Below, piece by piece: positions 10,147 through 21,104 of a DNA stretch of 64,000 bases. Position numbers and translations under genes: made by a program. Location: NCBI GenBank assembly GCA_023955635.1, contig JAMXHR010000017.1, positions 1-64,000 on the forward strand. The letters are read 5' to 3'. The notes beneath the pieces were generated by a model, which saw nothing but the letters and a program-made list of their open reading frames with translations, was not told the DNA's origin and did no database searches. Positions within the stretch are counted from its first letter, which is position 1. Each line of letters begins with the position of its first letter. This DNA is from Methanosarcina sp. ERenArc_MAG2 (GTDB lineage Archaea; Halobacteriota; Methanosarcinia; Methanosarcinales; Methanosarcinaceae).

Positions 10147-12944
10147 TTAGAAATCAAATAGGGAACTCTGTTCTGCACGCCCGTTTTCCTGAAATGGATC
10201 CTGTTCCTGAACCTTTACTTTATTTTCCCCTTCAGAAGGAGGTTTTTCCGGGTTATTTACTTCAGGCTTCTTAGCTTCGAAATCAAACAGCCCTTTCTGC
10301 TTTGAATCGAAGTCAAGTGAAGAAATTTTAACCCCGAAAACTTCCAGAATACGCTCCACTGGAGGCAGGATCTGCTTCTTAATGTAATAGTCGACATCTA
10401 TTGGGATATTGTGTTCCCTGACATATTCCGGGTCCTCAGCCCTATCTACAAAGAGTCCTTTTCCTGCAGTAATGACAAAGGGAATCCTTGTTCCAATAGA
10501 AGATACGGAGCCGGTCCGTTCTTTCGTTTTTTCTACAACTGTCAGGTGAGGCTGTTTATTTTTATAGCTGTCCGTTTTTCGTGTCAGGGTACGTGTGAGA
10601 ATAAGACTTTCAATCATTTCTGAATCTTTTGCCGGGTCAAGATTCCTGACATTGCTAACCACCTCGCGGACATGTTCTACAGCCCGGTCAACATCACCTT
10701 CTATAAGTACAAGTTCAAGAACCCTATTGAGAGTCACTGATGTCAGTTCACACCAGTCCCTGCGAACAGTTTCCATGCCCTTGACCTTGATCTGACCTTC
10801 CCAGCCCGAATTGCTGGGCTCAAAAAGCCAGAGAGCATAGCGCTTCTTTGCAATAAGAAGAGCATGTTTTGCAATAGATTCAAATTCAAGCTCCATAGGA
10901 TCGGGCAGGGAAGCAGAAACAATGGCTGAAAGCCTGTTCCCTACAAGACTAATCTCCTCAAGGGAAAGATCCCCTCCAGACTTGCAGTGGACAAAAACGC
11001 TGTCTGTATCCCCATAGGCAACCGAAAGTTCCACAATGATATCAGAGGAAGAGAGTTCTCCGGCTTCTTTAAGGAGTAAAGCGGCATCACCCCTGAGAAC
11101 TATTTTACCGATTGTAGTATTGATAATTTCCCGGGTATTCAGAATATTATGTCTTCCGAAGCTGGTTACAGCATTTGCAAGCGTGAGGCTGTAGAGCCTT
11201 GCCCGGGCATATCCTGAGTAACCGTAAAAGCTATTTAGCAGAATTTTCAGGGCAAGCTGCGTAGCATCGAGCACTCTATACTCATTTTGATCAGAGGCCC
11301 GTTTCATTCTTTTCTTTGTCTCAGTTCTCTGATTAAGCAAATCTTCCAGAATAGAAGGCACGATTCCTTTGCTAACCTCCGGAAGCACAAACTCTCCTCC
11401 AGAAGGAGGTTTGATAGTCTCCCCTTCCGGCCTGTCTTCTGTAACTACCGTGGTATAGCAGAGATTATGTGCCATCATAATGGTTGGGTAGAGGGACTTG
11501 TAGTCAAGGATAAGAACATTTTCCAGAAGGCCTTTCTTAGGTTCCAGGACCTCTCCGCCTTTGAGGTCAGAACTCATTTCATACCTCTCGGCAGAGACCC
11601 CGTCATTCGGCTTTGGAAGGAGCACCCTGTCGCGTAACCCGAACTCTCTGAGAAGAAGAGTTTCAACCATCGAAGTCTGGCCTCCGTCAACTACTTCCTG
11701 CAACAGACTTCCACTTACCCGGGCAAGTGCAATATATTTGTCAAGGAGCCTCAAATTAAGGATAAGTTCCAGGGCAAGCTCGGAGTCTCTACGTGAATAA
11801 TCTACGAACTTTCGGAACTTGTCTCCTGTATCCACCCAGTATTCTTCCATTTCCAGAGGAGGGACATCCAGTTTTTCGCGACTCAAAAGTTCCTTTGAAA
11901 CCACGCGCAGAGTGTATTGCTTGAGACTAAAAGCTCTTCTTACCAGAGGAAGGGCATCCACAACCACCCGTCCTTTAAACTCAGTGCGGGTAATAAGCCC
12001 GAATTTTCGGTAGCCTATCTTACTGCCGTCCCGGCCGACAACAGGGTTTATTGATTCTCCTTTTGTAACTAGAGCCTTTACCCTATCCGTAATATAAGGA
12101 ATATCAAAATCCTGATGATTATATCCCACTATAATATCAGGGTCATACTCGCAGAAGATCTCAAAAAAGCGATTTAACATTTCAGTTTCGTCCCTGCAGG
12201 AAATGACATCTGCGTCCATGCCTTCCGCAGGTTTTGCCACAAGCACAAGGGTTTTATGTCCCCTGTATTCCGGCTCGAAGGCGAAGCTGATCATAATTAT
12301 AGGCGAAACGTCAGGAGAAGGCATCCCCCCATCAAGAGGCAGGCATTCTATGTCAAAAGAGAGATACTTCAGAGGGGCGATCGTGAGATTTTCAATTCTC
12401 TTAAACCCGGATGCAATAATCGAAGAGTCGCATGCAAAATTCTCACAGCGAGAATTGCCTGAAGAACCTGCCCTGAAATATCTTGCAGGGTCAACTGACT
12501 TTCCTTCGGCAGAAACCCAGACCATACCCCCAGACTTTTGTCAATTAAAAAACGGTTTCTGAAGAGGATATCAGTTTCATAAACTTCCCATTTACCTTCA
12601 GCCTTCATAACTTCCCGGAGCTTCAGAATATCATCTCTGATCTCGGGCACATCCCTGGGCAGGTGGGTGGTAATTCTGAGCATCTCTTTCTTTGTCTTCT
12701 GATATCCTACAGGTTCGAATTTTTCGACTATTTCGACCTTTGTAACCTGTCCAAAAGTGTCTTTCACAAGCCTGGCTACAGCGTGCAGGTCTCCAGATGC
12801 CTTGAGATAAAAATAAGGCTCAAAATCCGGGACAAAGCAGCAAACACTTTTCCCGTCCGCTCCCCTGCCAAAGAGGCGGATAACAGGGCTGCTGTCGTTA
12901 ACGACTTCATAATCTGCGTCCAAGATCTGGAAATCCATAGGCAT
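10147..12944 (-). CDS. polB: Family B DNA polymerase, with a frameshift
   Basis: Replicative-type B polymerase, about 932 aa when joined. Exonuclease motifs are Exo I FDIECLPLDG, Exo II GYNHQDFDIPYI and Exo III YSRRDSELAL. Polymerase motifs are A DYKSLYPTIM, B KILLNSFYGYSG and C YGDTDSVFV. The reading frame breaks at the C5 run 12527-12531; one more base gives a continuous DKSLGGMVWVSAEG. The C-terminus ends QSSLFDF, a PCNA-binding PIP box, and a second PIP-like QKGLFDF lies some 40 residues earlier. The gene stands alone. Because the enzyme should be essential, the frameshift is almost surely not real. Confidence 0.95.
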
Positions 12945-13050
12945 GGTTTACGGCTTTAGATAGACATATAGCTTTTGTTGTATTTTTGAAAAATAGGAGA
13001 TTATTTTTTTGAAAAGTTTGTTGACTCTGAAAACAAGCTATCTAAATGGC

Positions 13051-15117
13051 TCAAATTGAGAAATTGCCTGAAGAAAACTGAAGATCAAAAGGGACTGAAG
13101 ATCGAACGGCTTCAACTATCGAATCTGCTTTTAAATTTTCAAGTGCCAGATACCTGGCTCCAAGAGCACTGGAAATTTCCTGGGCAAGCCCGAATTTTAT
13201 CATACTGCTTTCCGTGTCAATGACTGCAGACTGTATGCCTTCTCCCCTGAACATAGAAGCTATTTTTTTCGTTTCCTGGATCGGCGACTCCCCATTCATA
13301 CTGACATTGGCCCTGCCGTCAGAGATCAGAACCATAAACGGGCAGGTATCAGGATCGCGTCGGAGTTCGGACTTTATGGTTTCATATCCTTTCATCAACC
13401 CATGGGAAAGAGGAGTTTTTCCGCCTGTAGGCAACTCCTGCAAATACTTTTGTGCCAGTTCCACACTGGACGTAGGAGGCAGGATCAATTCTGCACTATC
13501 ACCCTTAAAAGCGATAAGTCCCACTTTATCCCTTTTTTGATAAGCATCCATCAGCATTGAAAGGACTGCTCCTTTCGAAGCTACCATGCGCTGCTGGGCC
13601 CCCATGGAACCGCTGGCGTCCACAACAAACAGGACAAGGTTGCCTATCTTGTTCTCCCTAATCTTTTTTCTGAAATCGGATTCATGAATTATTATAGAAT
13701 TTCCATTTTTTTCCCGCACAAGCTGGTAAGGCGCTGCTGCCCTCAAGGTGGCATCAAAAGCAAGATCAGTGATTCTTTCCTGGGGAATTGTACTCTTTAT
13801 ATACCTGCCCTGTTTGGATTTAGTCAGGGTTTTGCTGCGCCGACCTGACCCGTTTCGACGATTCCTGCGAAATTCAGGAGACAATTGTTTTATCTGGTAG
13901 CTCTCCCCCATCGCAAAAATTGTTTCTGAAGAGGCAGATGGCTCCCTTTCAGCCTTGTCCGATGTGTTATCCCACTGCTGCTCTTCGGGATTTTCATGTT
14001 GTTTTCCTTGATCTTCTTTGTGTTCTCTTTTCTGCTGTTCGTTTTTGTTTTTCTCTTTTTCGTTCTGTTTTTCCTTTTGCCTTTCTCTCTGTTTTTCGAT
14101 ACTTTCGTCCAGGTTATTCTGTTTGTCGGAACGGTTATCAAAAGGTTTTCTGCGCATACGGTGAGATAGCACAAGTTCTGCAGCTTCCTTTATGTCCCCT
14201 TCAAGGACCTCAGTCCTCCCGTTAAAAGCTGCAAGTGTGATTGAGGCTTTCATCATGGTGATATCTGCCCTGTGCCCATCAACCCCCATGTCAACACAGA
14301 TCTGGCTGATCAGTTCAAGCATGTCATCTGAAATCCTAACCTCGGGAAGCAATTTCTGTGCCACAAGAATCTGCCCGCAAAGCTCGGTTTCGGCGGCCTG
14401 CCAGTTTGCCGCAAAAACTTCAGGATCTGCCTCATAACTAAGCCTGTATTTTATAAGTTCCACCCGTCTGGGCACATCACTGATACCTTTTATATCTACG
14501 CATAACCCGAAACGGTCCAGCAATTGAGGTCTTAATTCCCCTTCTTCAGGGTTCATAGTGCCCACAAGCACGAAGTTTGCAGGATGGGAGTAAGAAATTC
14601 CTTCTCTTTCAATAGTGTTTACCCCCATTGCCGCAGAGTCCAGGAGCACATCCACAAGGTGGTCGTCAAGGAGATTGATCTCGTCAACATACAGGATACC
14701 TCTGTGGGCCAGGGCCAGTACCCCGTGCTCAAAACGTTTTTCTCCTTTCTTGATGGCATGTTCGATATCAAGAGTCCCAACAACCCGGTCTTCGGTAGCG
14801 CTTACGGGCAGATCCACAACTTTCATTTTTTCGGAAGAAATATTCAAGGTTCCGGCTTTTATTTTATCCAGACACTCCTCACACATTGCATGTACATCGT
14901 GAGGATTGCATCGGAATTTACAACCTTCAACCACATCGATTTCAGGCAGGAGATTGGCAAGGGCCCGGACTGCCGTTGATTTGGCAGTGCCTTTCTCGCC
15001 CCTGATAAGAACTCCTCCAACTTTTGGATTTACGACATTCAGGATCAGAGCTTTTTTCATTTTTTCCTGTCCGACTATAGCCGTGAAAGGGTAAACAGTA
15101 ATATTATGGTTTCTCAT
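13051..15117 (-). CDS. ChlI-ChlD fusion: AAA+/VWA subunit of a cobalto- or magnesium-type chelatase
   Basis: A 688-residue fusion. The N-terminal AAA+ part (ChlI-like) has Walker A GEKGTAKST (about 39-47), Walker B ILYVDEINLL and a Cys cluster CKFRCNPHDVHAMCEEC near 67-83. A strongly charged Lys/Glu/Gln linker (about 330-405) leads to a C-terminal VWA domain (ChlD-like) with MIDAS DASGSMG near 507. Such ATPases power the large CobN/ChlH subunit during metal insertion into tetrapyrroles. A CobN gene lies 6 kb away in the divergent operon, so cobaltochelatase is the likeliest role, but the metal cannot be told from sequence. The preceding S-layer-domain gene ends 21 nt upstream, suggesting cotranscription. 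Confidence 0.9.
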   Translation of the reverse strand: MRNHNITVYPFTAIVGQEKMKKALILNVVNPKVGGVLIRGEKGTAKSTAVRALANLLPEIDVVEGCKFRCNPHDVHAMCEECLDKIKAGTLNISSEKMKVVDLPVSATEDRVVGTLDIEHAIKKGEKRFEHGVLALAHRGILYVDEINLLDDHLVDVLLDSAAMGVNTIEREGISYSHPANFVLVGTMNPEEGELRPQLLDRFGLCVDIKGISDVPRRVELIKYRLSYEADPEVFAANWQAAETELCGQILVAQKLLPEVRISDDMLELISQICVDMGVDGHRADITMMKASITLAAFNGRTEVLEGDIKEAAELVLSHRMRRKPFDNRSDKQNNLDESIEKQRERQKEKQNEKEKNKNEQQKREHKEDQGKQHENPEEQQWDNTSDKAEREPSASSETIFAMGESYQIKQLSPEFRRNRRNGSGRRSKTLTKSKQGRYIKSTIPQERITDLAFDATLRAAAPYQLVREKNGNSIIIHESDFRKKIRENKIGNLVLFVVDASGSMGAQQRMVASKGAVLSMLMDAYQKRDKVGLIAFKGDSAELILPPTSSVELAQKYLQELPTGGKTPLSHGLMKGYETIKSELRRDPDTCPFMVLISDGRANVSMNGESPIQETKKIASMFRGEGIQSAVIDTESSMIKFGLAQEISSALGARYLALENLKADSIVEAVRSSVPFDLQFSSGNFSI

Positions 15118-15138
15118 GATTTAGCCTCAAAATATATT

Positions 15139-16887
15139 TCAGTTTCCGATAAGGTATTCTTCAACACTCATAGCCGGGATAAACCGCTGGGAGATGGCCG
15201 GAAGAACAGAGTCCACTTTTTCCACTCTGTCCATGAAGGGGAAAAAGGTAACACTCAGATTCCCTCCTGTCGTCTTTTCAAAAGAACCAATATGGATTTC
15301 TTCTGTGACTTCGAGGTCCGAACCAAAATTGAGAGCATTTTCATTTTCAAGCCGGATTCTGGGGAGGTTTCAACAACAGTAAGTGCCCCGAATATTTCCC
15401 CTACCTTTATTTCAAGAGGGCTTTCGGAAAAGTGCAGAGGATATTTTAGATTTACACCGGAGCTTTCGTTTCCTTCCAGGACATTCTCCACATATACGGA
15501 AAAGAGGGAATTTCAATCCCGTTTATGGTTTTGTTGTACAGAAGAGTATGGGTGCCCAGATCAGCCGAATTCCCGGGAGAGATTATGCTTGAGTAAACAG
15601 CAACATTATTTCTCAAAACTGTCAGGTAGACTTTATCCGAGTCGATACCATCTACTTTCAGGGTGTACCCTTCTCCAAGGCCCCATTCTTCACCGGAATA
15701 GAGACGTCTGTCCTTGTCATCATCCATGAGGATATGTATAATTCCCTGATTGTTTCCAAGATATACATATTTCTCACCATCCCATCCAAGCGCAGAATAT
15801 CCTCCCTCAAATGCGTTTTCCCCGTAACCCTTCATCTCCGGATTTTTGTATAGAACCCTAACAGGTGAGGATTCATAAACCAGGCCGCCTTCCGGAATCC
15901 AATCATTTTTGGCATCAAGATTAAGTTCAAGGCTTTCAGTACTGAAATTGTTTTCAAGATCATAATAGAGCATACCAAAAGAATCAGCTGTCCAGACACA
16001 GGAATCCGGAATAGAATCCGAGCGATTTACAGTTATGGATGTGCCTTTTATCTGATATGACTTGATAACATCTTTAGTCATATTGTAAGAACATGCCCTG
16101 TATACATCATCAGCCACTCTGAAATCGATCAAATCTTCAAGAATTGTGACATAATCTCCAGGGCTCATCCGGATAGGCACTCTATTTTTCAATTCGATCT
16201 TTTTATCTGTAAACTCAGTGACCTCGAAATTACCATACTGGTCCCCAACGTTGATCTCAATAGGTGCACTCGAATACTGGTTTACGCTTGAAAGACTCAC
16301 AATCGGATCTTTACTGTCAAGAACCTGTTTAAGAGTTCCTTCAAGAATTACATACTCAGTGCCGTTTATTTCAGCTGTGAAATTAAATTTTGAGCCCTCG
16401 ACAAGGGATTTACTGGTAACAGGAGAGAGTTTTTCTGAAGCTCAAGAAGAGCAGAATCCTCGTTTATCCCCGTCAACACCAATTTGTAGCCGTTTCCAAG
16501 ATCGTAATCATTCCCACGTTGAAGATCACGACTCCCATAACTAACAAGGTTCTCAGTGATCAATCCATCTTCAAAGACCTTGTATTTCTTTCCGAAGAAA
16601 GCCGTTGAACCGGAAGTAATTTTTGAGGTATACGTTGCATTTCCCGTATCAATAAGCCCGTCTTCGGAGAAATTAAGCTCCAACGACTCATAGTATGTAC
16701 CAGCAGAGGTTGAATAGTAAAATCCGGGGCAATTTTCTCCATTGAGTATTGTATGTTCTCCGGCTGCAATACTTATGAGAGGGCCTCTCTGTTCAATAGC
16801 ACCTTTCACAGGAATTATAACAACTAGAAGCAATGATGTAAATATAATTATACATAATATATTAAAAATCATATTTTTTTGTTGCAT
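15139..16887 (-). CDS. S-layer-domain (DUF1608) surface protein, with three frameshifts
   Basis: Secreted protein of about 580 aa related to the Methanosarcina S-layer family: GPxISI start, FYYS, ESLELNFSEDG, then GYKLVLTGINEDSALLELQ, and in the second copy WGLGEGYTLKVDGIDSDKVYLTVL, matching the repeats of the major S-layer gene at 54178-56190. It has a signal peptide or anchor at the N-terminus but no C-terminal sorting segment. Three breaks are restored by single added bases at T5 16430-16434, A4 15500-15503 and G4 15361-15364 (plus-strand bases). It ends 21 nt before the chelatase ATPase gene, with TTTTGAGG as that gene's binding site, so the two are probably one operon. A role in surface capture of the chelatase-linked ligand is inference. 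Confidence 0.8.
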
Positions 16888-17249
16888 TGAGTCATAACTT
16901 TAGAAAATATAGTAATACTATATAGCCATTTTGTTTTTAATAAAAAAAGACAACTAATATGTCATTAAAGAAGCCTAGATATTGAAGGAAATACAAAGCA
17001 AATAAAAGGAATTTTGTATATTGCAAAGCCGAAAAATAAGTAATAATGTGCTTTATTGATACCTAATTATAAAAAAGTACATCAAAACGAATTAATTTAA
17101 AAAGTAGAAAATCAAAGGAAAAATAACATGTTATTGTATAGAAATTTGCTCAGATATTGTATCCATAAATTTAATTTTATTATTACCATATAAGATAAAT
17201 TAAGAATATTTTAGGAATCTTTATTAATTACTTATTATATGGGTCAATT
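16888..17249. promoter_or_regulatory. Divergent promoter region of the chelatase/ECF locus
   Basis: AT-rich spacer of 362 bp between divergent transcription units, with no gene. Candidate TATA elements point both ways: around 16905-16925 (TATAGTAATACTATATAG, itself a dyad) towards the S-layer-domain gene, and around 17225-17240 (ATTACTTATTATATGGG) just before the plus-strand gene at 17250. The dyad ATAGTAaTACTAT could bind a dimeric regulator. No riboswitch-like structure was recognised. Confidence 0.4.
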
Positions 17250-17834
17250 ATGATTTCCAGAAAGACTACAATATTCGGATTTATATTCCTGAGCCTTATA
17301 GGCGTGATAATCTATTCACAAATCATGCCAGAGGAAAAAACAGTGTATAAGGAAAACTTCGAAAATTGTAATTTAGAAGGAGATCTTCTAAGATGCAAAG
17401 ATGGGGTACTTTATTTTAATACAAAGAATTCGGCACAGACAGGAGAAGGGGTTTGGAGTAAAAATGTGAGCCTGTCTCCAGAAAAAATTTCATGGAACTG
17501 GGACGGACAGGATCTGGATACATTCAGTCTCTGGTTAGAAGTGACATTCAGTGACCACAAATCCATCTACTATGTTGCAGCAGGGAGCATGAATCCACAA
17601 TCTGAAGGGGAATATTATCGAGATCAAGAAAACAGACGGCGTTTTTCTCCATCGATTATGATCTCAGGAATTCCAATGGATACAGTTGAAAGAAATCTCA
17701 TTGAAGATTATGAAAAATACTGCGGACCTGCTGAAAATATAAAGATTGAAAAAATTAGTGCAGGTTTTGGAGACAACAGTACACAACATCAGAATATATT
17801 GAGTATCTCAGACCTGAAGATATACGGAAAATGA
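17250..17834 (+). CDS. Membrane-anchored extracytoplasmic protein of unknown function
   Basis: 194 aa. An N-terminal hydrophobic segment (ISRKTTIFGFIFLSLIGVII) is followed by a soluble domain rich in aromatic and acidic residues. The part WSKNVSLSPEKISWNWDG...FSLWLEVTFSDHKSIYYVAAG looks like a beta-rich (jelly-roll-like) fold, but I recognise no named family. Its stop overlaps an in-frame start of the next lipoprotein gene (ATGA), so it leads the long rightward operon with the beta-propeller lipoproteins, cobN and the ECF genes. An accessory surface role is inferred from position only. Confidence 0.7.
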   Translation: MISRKTTIFGFIFLSLIGVIIYSQIMPEEKTVYKENFENCNLEGDLLRCKDGVLYFNTKNSAQTGEGVWSKNVSLSPEKISWNWDGQDLDTFSLWLEVTFSDHKSIYYVAAGSMNPQSEGEYYRDQENRRRFSPSIMISGIPMDTVERNLIEDYEKYCGPAENIKIEKISAGFGDNSTQHQNILSISDLKIYGK

Positions 17835-17860
17835 TAAAAGATAATCATAGGAGTCTGAAA

Positions 17861-19371
17861 ATGAAAAAGAGTAGTGTTGTGCTGATAATTATAGTTTCAT
17901 TCATTTGTCTGGTCTGTTCAGGATGCATATCTTCACATATAGTAGCCTCAGAAGAAAAGGAAAATAGCAGTGGAGAAATCTCAAAAAGCTACGGAGATCA
18001 GGCAAGCAATCAGTTGAATCAGGAAAATATACACTCTTCTGAAAAATCTTCCCTTACCTTTACTGGGAGTATGAACTTGGAGATATAACTCCGGAAAATC
18101 TCAGTGAAGGAAAATCGAATATTCAGGACTTTGTGACTTACTCTCAGGATGGAATGTATGTAGCGGTCGGGACAGGAGAAAACCTGGAAGTTATTGATGT
18201 CCCAGACAAAAAGGTGCTCTGGAAAAAGACCTTAAGAGGAAATGTTTCAGACATTTCATTCTCAAAAGACGGAAAGTATCTGCTCGCAGGGGAAAGAAGT
18301 AATGATGGATATATTTATTCCCTGGATGCTGGCACAGGAGATGAAATTCACAGCTACAGGAGTGCGGATGACCTTGGGACCAGTACGAATCCAAAATATC
18401 AGCCTTGCATATACAAAATAACAGCTGCCGATGATGCGGTGTACATTGCAGCAGGCAGATACTGGAAAGATTCGGGATACGGGCTTGCTTCAAGGGTATA
18501 CAGGTTCAGCCCGGATGGCACTCTTTCCTGGAAACTGCCGGAAACCGAAAATTACGCCAGGAGTATAAACTGGATTGACTCAAGCCGGGATGGAAGAAAT
18601 GTGGTTTTTTCAACCGGAGACTGGACAAATTCCCTTGAACTGGATGCAGTCGTCTACTCCGTAGATGAAAGCGGAAACCTCCGCTGGAAATACGAAATTC
18701 CGCCCCTCAAACCTTACTTTGATTCTGCAGCCATCTGGCACGGGCTTGATGTTTCAGATGACGGGTCCATGGTAACTGCCTATACAGGGGATGGAAGAAG
18801 ATACCTGTTTTATGATTCCGAGATGAAAAACCCCGGAGATGGAAGAACAGTATGGGACTCTAATGAATGGCAATACAATGTGACAGCTCCGGAGGAGATC
18901 CAGGGAAGTTACATCTATACCTATGGTGAAGATGCAAAAATCTCCACCGAAAATGAGACACTCTACCTTACAGGAGCCACACTTCCTGCATATTACCCCA
19001 ATGATATCCCAATGGCACACCCCCTTGAAAATTCTCTCGTATCATGTGATGTAGAAACAGGAGACTGTTCCTGGACCTATAACCTTTGGGGACGCTGTAC
19101 AGGAATTTTCTTCTCTCCGGACATGAGGTTCTTTGTCCTGCCAGTCGGAAAAGATACTTCCGCAAGTAATACTCAGGTTCACGGGATTCACGCTTTTGAT
19201 AACCAGAAATCCGGAAATGGCAATTCAAAGCTGCTCTGGACATTCAATACCGAGGGTGTTGTCGTGGATGCTGCGATTTCTTCTAGCTGCACAGTCGCTG
19301 CAGTCGAAGCTCCTCTAAAACTCCAAAATGGGGATGTAATTGGAAAACACAGGTTAATAATTGTCAGGTGA
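17861..19371 (+). CDS. Beta-propeller (PQQ/WD-like) lipoprotein 1, with a frameshift
   Basis: About 500 aa when joined. It has a lipoprotein signal (SFICLVCSGC), a Ser/Asn/Glu-rich linker, then blade repeats of the type YSQDGMYVAVGTG, FSKDGKYLLAG, YSLDAGTG and RFSPDGTLSWKLP, the PQQ-like/WD propeller pattern, up to the stop. A break at T3 18059-18061 separates the lipobox part from the propeller; one extra T gives FYWEYELGDITPENLSEG leading into VTYSQDG. The start at 17861 is chosen because TAGGAG lies 6 nt before it. Cotranscribed with a closely related propeller (19376-21093). Propellers of this kind bind ligands or partner proteins; the ligand is unknown. Confidence 0.82.
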
Positions 19372-19375
19372 GAGA

Positions 19376-21093
19376 ATGAAATGGAAATTTTTGATAGGCC
19401 TGCTTATTCTGGCTTTAATGACTACCGGATGTGCTGAAAAAAGCCAGGAATCCGGAGACAATGGAATTTCTCAGGATTCAGCATCAGGGATGCAAGGTAC
19501 AAAGGAGATAAGTAATTCCGAAGCCGGAGTAACCATAGACTCCGTAGTCTTTTCCAGGACCGGGGCTCTGATTACTCTAAAAGAGGAAGCGAATATATCA
19601 CAGGTAAGGATTTCTTCTGCCAATAGCTCTACGGATACCGTGGATATTGGAAAAACCGATGACCAGGTCATTGCAGCCTTTGACTGGGACCCTGAAACTC
19701 AATACAAATTTGAACTGATAACAGGTTCAGGGGTATCCAGTGCTTTAGAGGCATATGCCCCTGAAAAACCTGCTTTGAAAGAGGAGTATACCGTAGAGCT
19801 TGAGGATGTAACCCCCGGATCTATCGAAAAAACCTCAGAGAATATAAAAGGTGTAACGAAGTTCTCTCCTGACAGCAAATATTTTGCCATCGGAACCCAT
19901 GGAGGTTCTCTGAAACTTATAGAGCTTGCAACAGGCGAGAAAGTCTGGGAAAAACAGCTTGTTAAAGGGATAGCAGATGCAAGAATCACGGACATAGAGT
20001 TTTCAGAGGACGGCAAGCGCCTTATTGTGGGGGAAGAGAGCCCGGATGCTTTTATCTATTGTTTTGATTTAAACGGCACTGAAATCTGGAAATTTGGAGC
20101 AGGTACGGAACTGGGCTCAGACCTTGACCACATGCCATCCATGAAAAAGATAAAGCTTGATTCAAAAGGGAATATCTATGTTGCTTCCAGCAGAGGCTGT
20201 GGCTACATAGGTGAGAAATACAAGTATCTGGGCAGGGTTTATTCCTTTGACCCTAAAGGCAACATGCGCTGGAAATTCCCGGAATCCGAACTGATGGACA
20301 TAGGAGTTACCTGGATTGATACTACCCCTGACGGAAGATACTCTGTTTTCGGCACCACCTCCTTCACAAAAGCAGAAAACTGGAAAGACGGAGCAGTGCA
20401 TGTCCTTAATGGAAACACAGGAATAGAGGACTGGAACTACTCACTCCCACCCCTTGAACCCTTCTTCGACTATTCCGCAATCTGGTACAGTACCCAGATT
20501 ACTCCTGAGGGGAAAAACTAATAACAATGACCAGCGATGGGCGAGCCTTTTTATTTGATAATTCCGAGATCATGAAAACCGGAGTTCCGGAAATAAAATG
20601 GCAGGCAAACATTTCAACTCCGGTAGTAGTAAGCGGAGTCCCTATTTACGGCAGTGCGAATTACGCCTATATTATCAACAATACCCTGATTTTCTCAATA
20701 GGGAGTACTTTCTCCAAAGATCAGAATAAAGATGCTCCTATAGAACATCCCAACGGGAACAGCCTCTTTGCCTATGATACTGAAGGCAACCTGCTGTGGA
20801 AATGGAGACTGGACGGCTATGCGGGGGAATGTGCACTGAATGACAGGTATCTCGTGATTCCTATAGCCCAGAACCTGGTGACCGAGGATCGAAATGTCCA
20901 CGGAGTGTATGTCTTTGACATATCAAAAAGCGGAGGTTCAAACTCTAAACTTGTCCAGATATATAATACCAAAGGGATTACAGTATCTGCTGATATCTCC
21001 CCGGACGGCAGGTATATTGCAGCCTTAGAGGCTCCTTCAAGGCTTGATGACGGCACAGTGCTCGGAGAATATAAAGTGCATATTCTTACATAA
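19376..21093 (+). CDS. Beta-propeller (PQQ/WD-like) lipoprotein 2, with a frameshift
   Basis: About 572 aa when joined. Lipobox LALMTTGC at the N-terminus, an extra domain of about 110 residues (TIDSVVFSRTGALITLKEEAN...) absent from its neighbour, then the same propeller: FSPDSKYFAIGTHGG, FSEDGKRLIVGEES, YSFDPKGNMRWKFPESE, HPNGNSLFAYDTEG. The final blade ISPDGRYIAALEAP parallels the end of lipoprotein 1, so the pair arose by duplication. The break is at A5 20513-20517; adding one A gives EGKKLITMTSDGRAFLFDN, matching DDGSMVTAYTGDGRRYLFYD in the paralog. The ATG at 19376 has GGTGAG upstream and follows the previous stop by 4 nt. Ends 11 nt before cobN. Confidence 0.82.
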
Positions 21094-21104
21094 GAGGAGA
21101 AAAA

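Noticed and set aside
16888..17249. Cobalamin riboswitch before the CobN locus
   Set aside because: No B12-box-like motif or stable fold seen; cobalamin riboswitches are also not expected in archaea.
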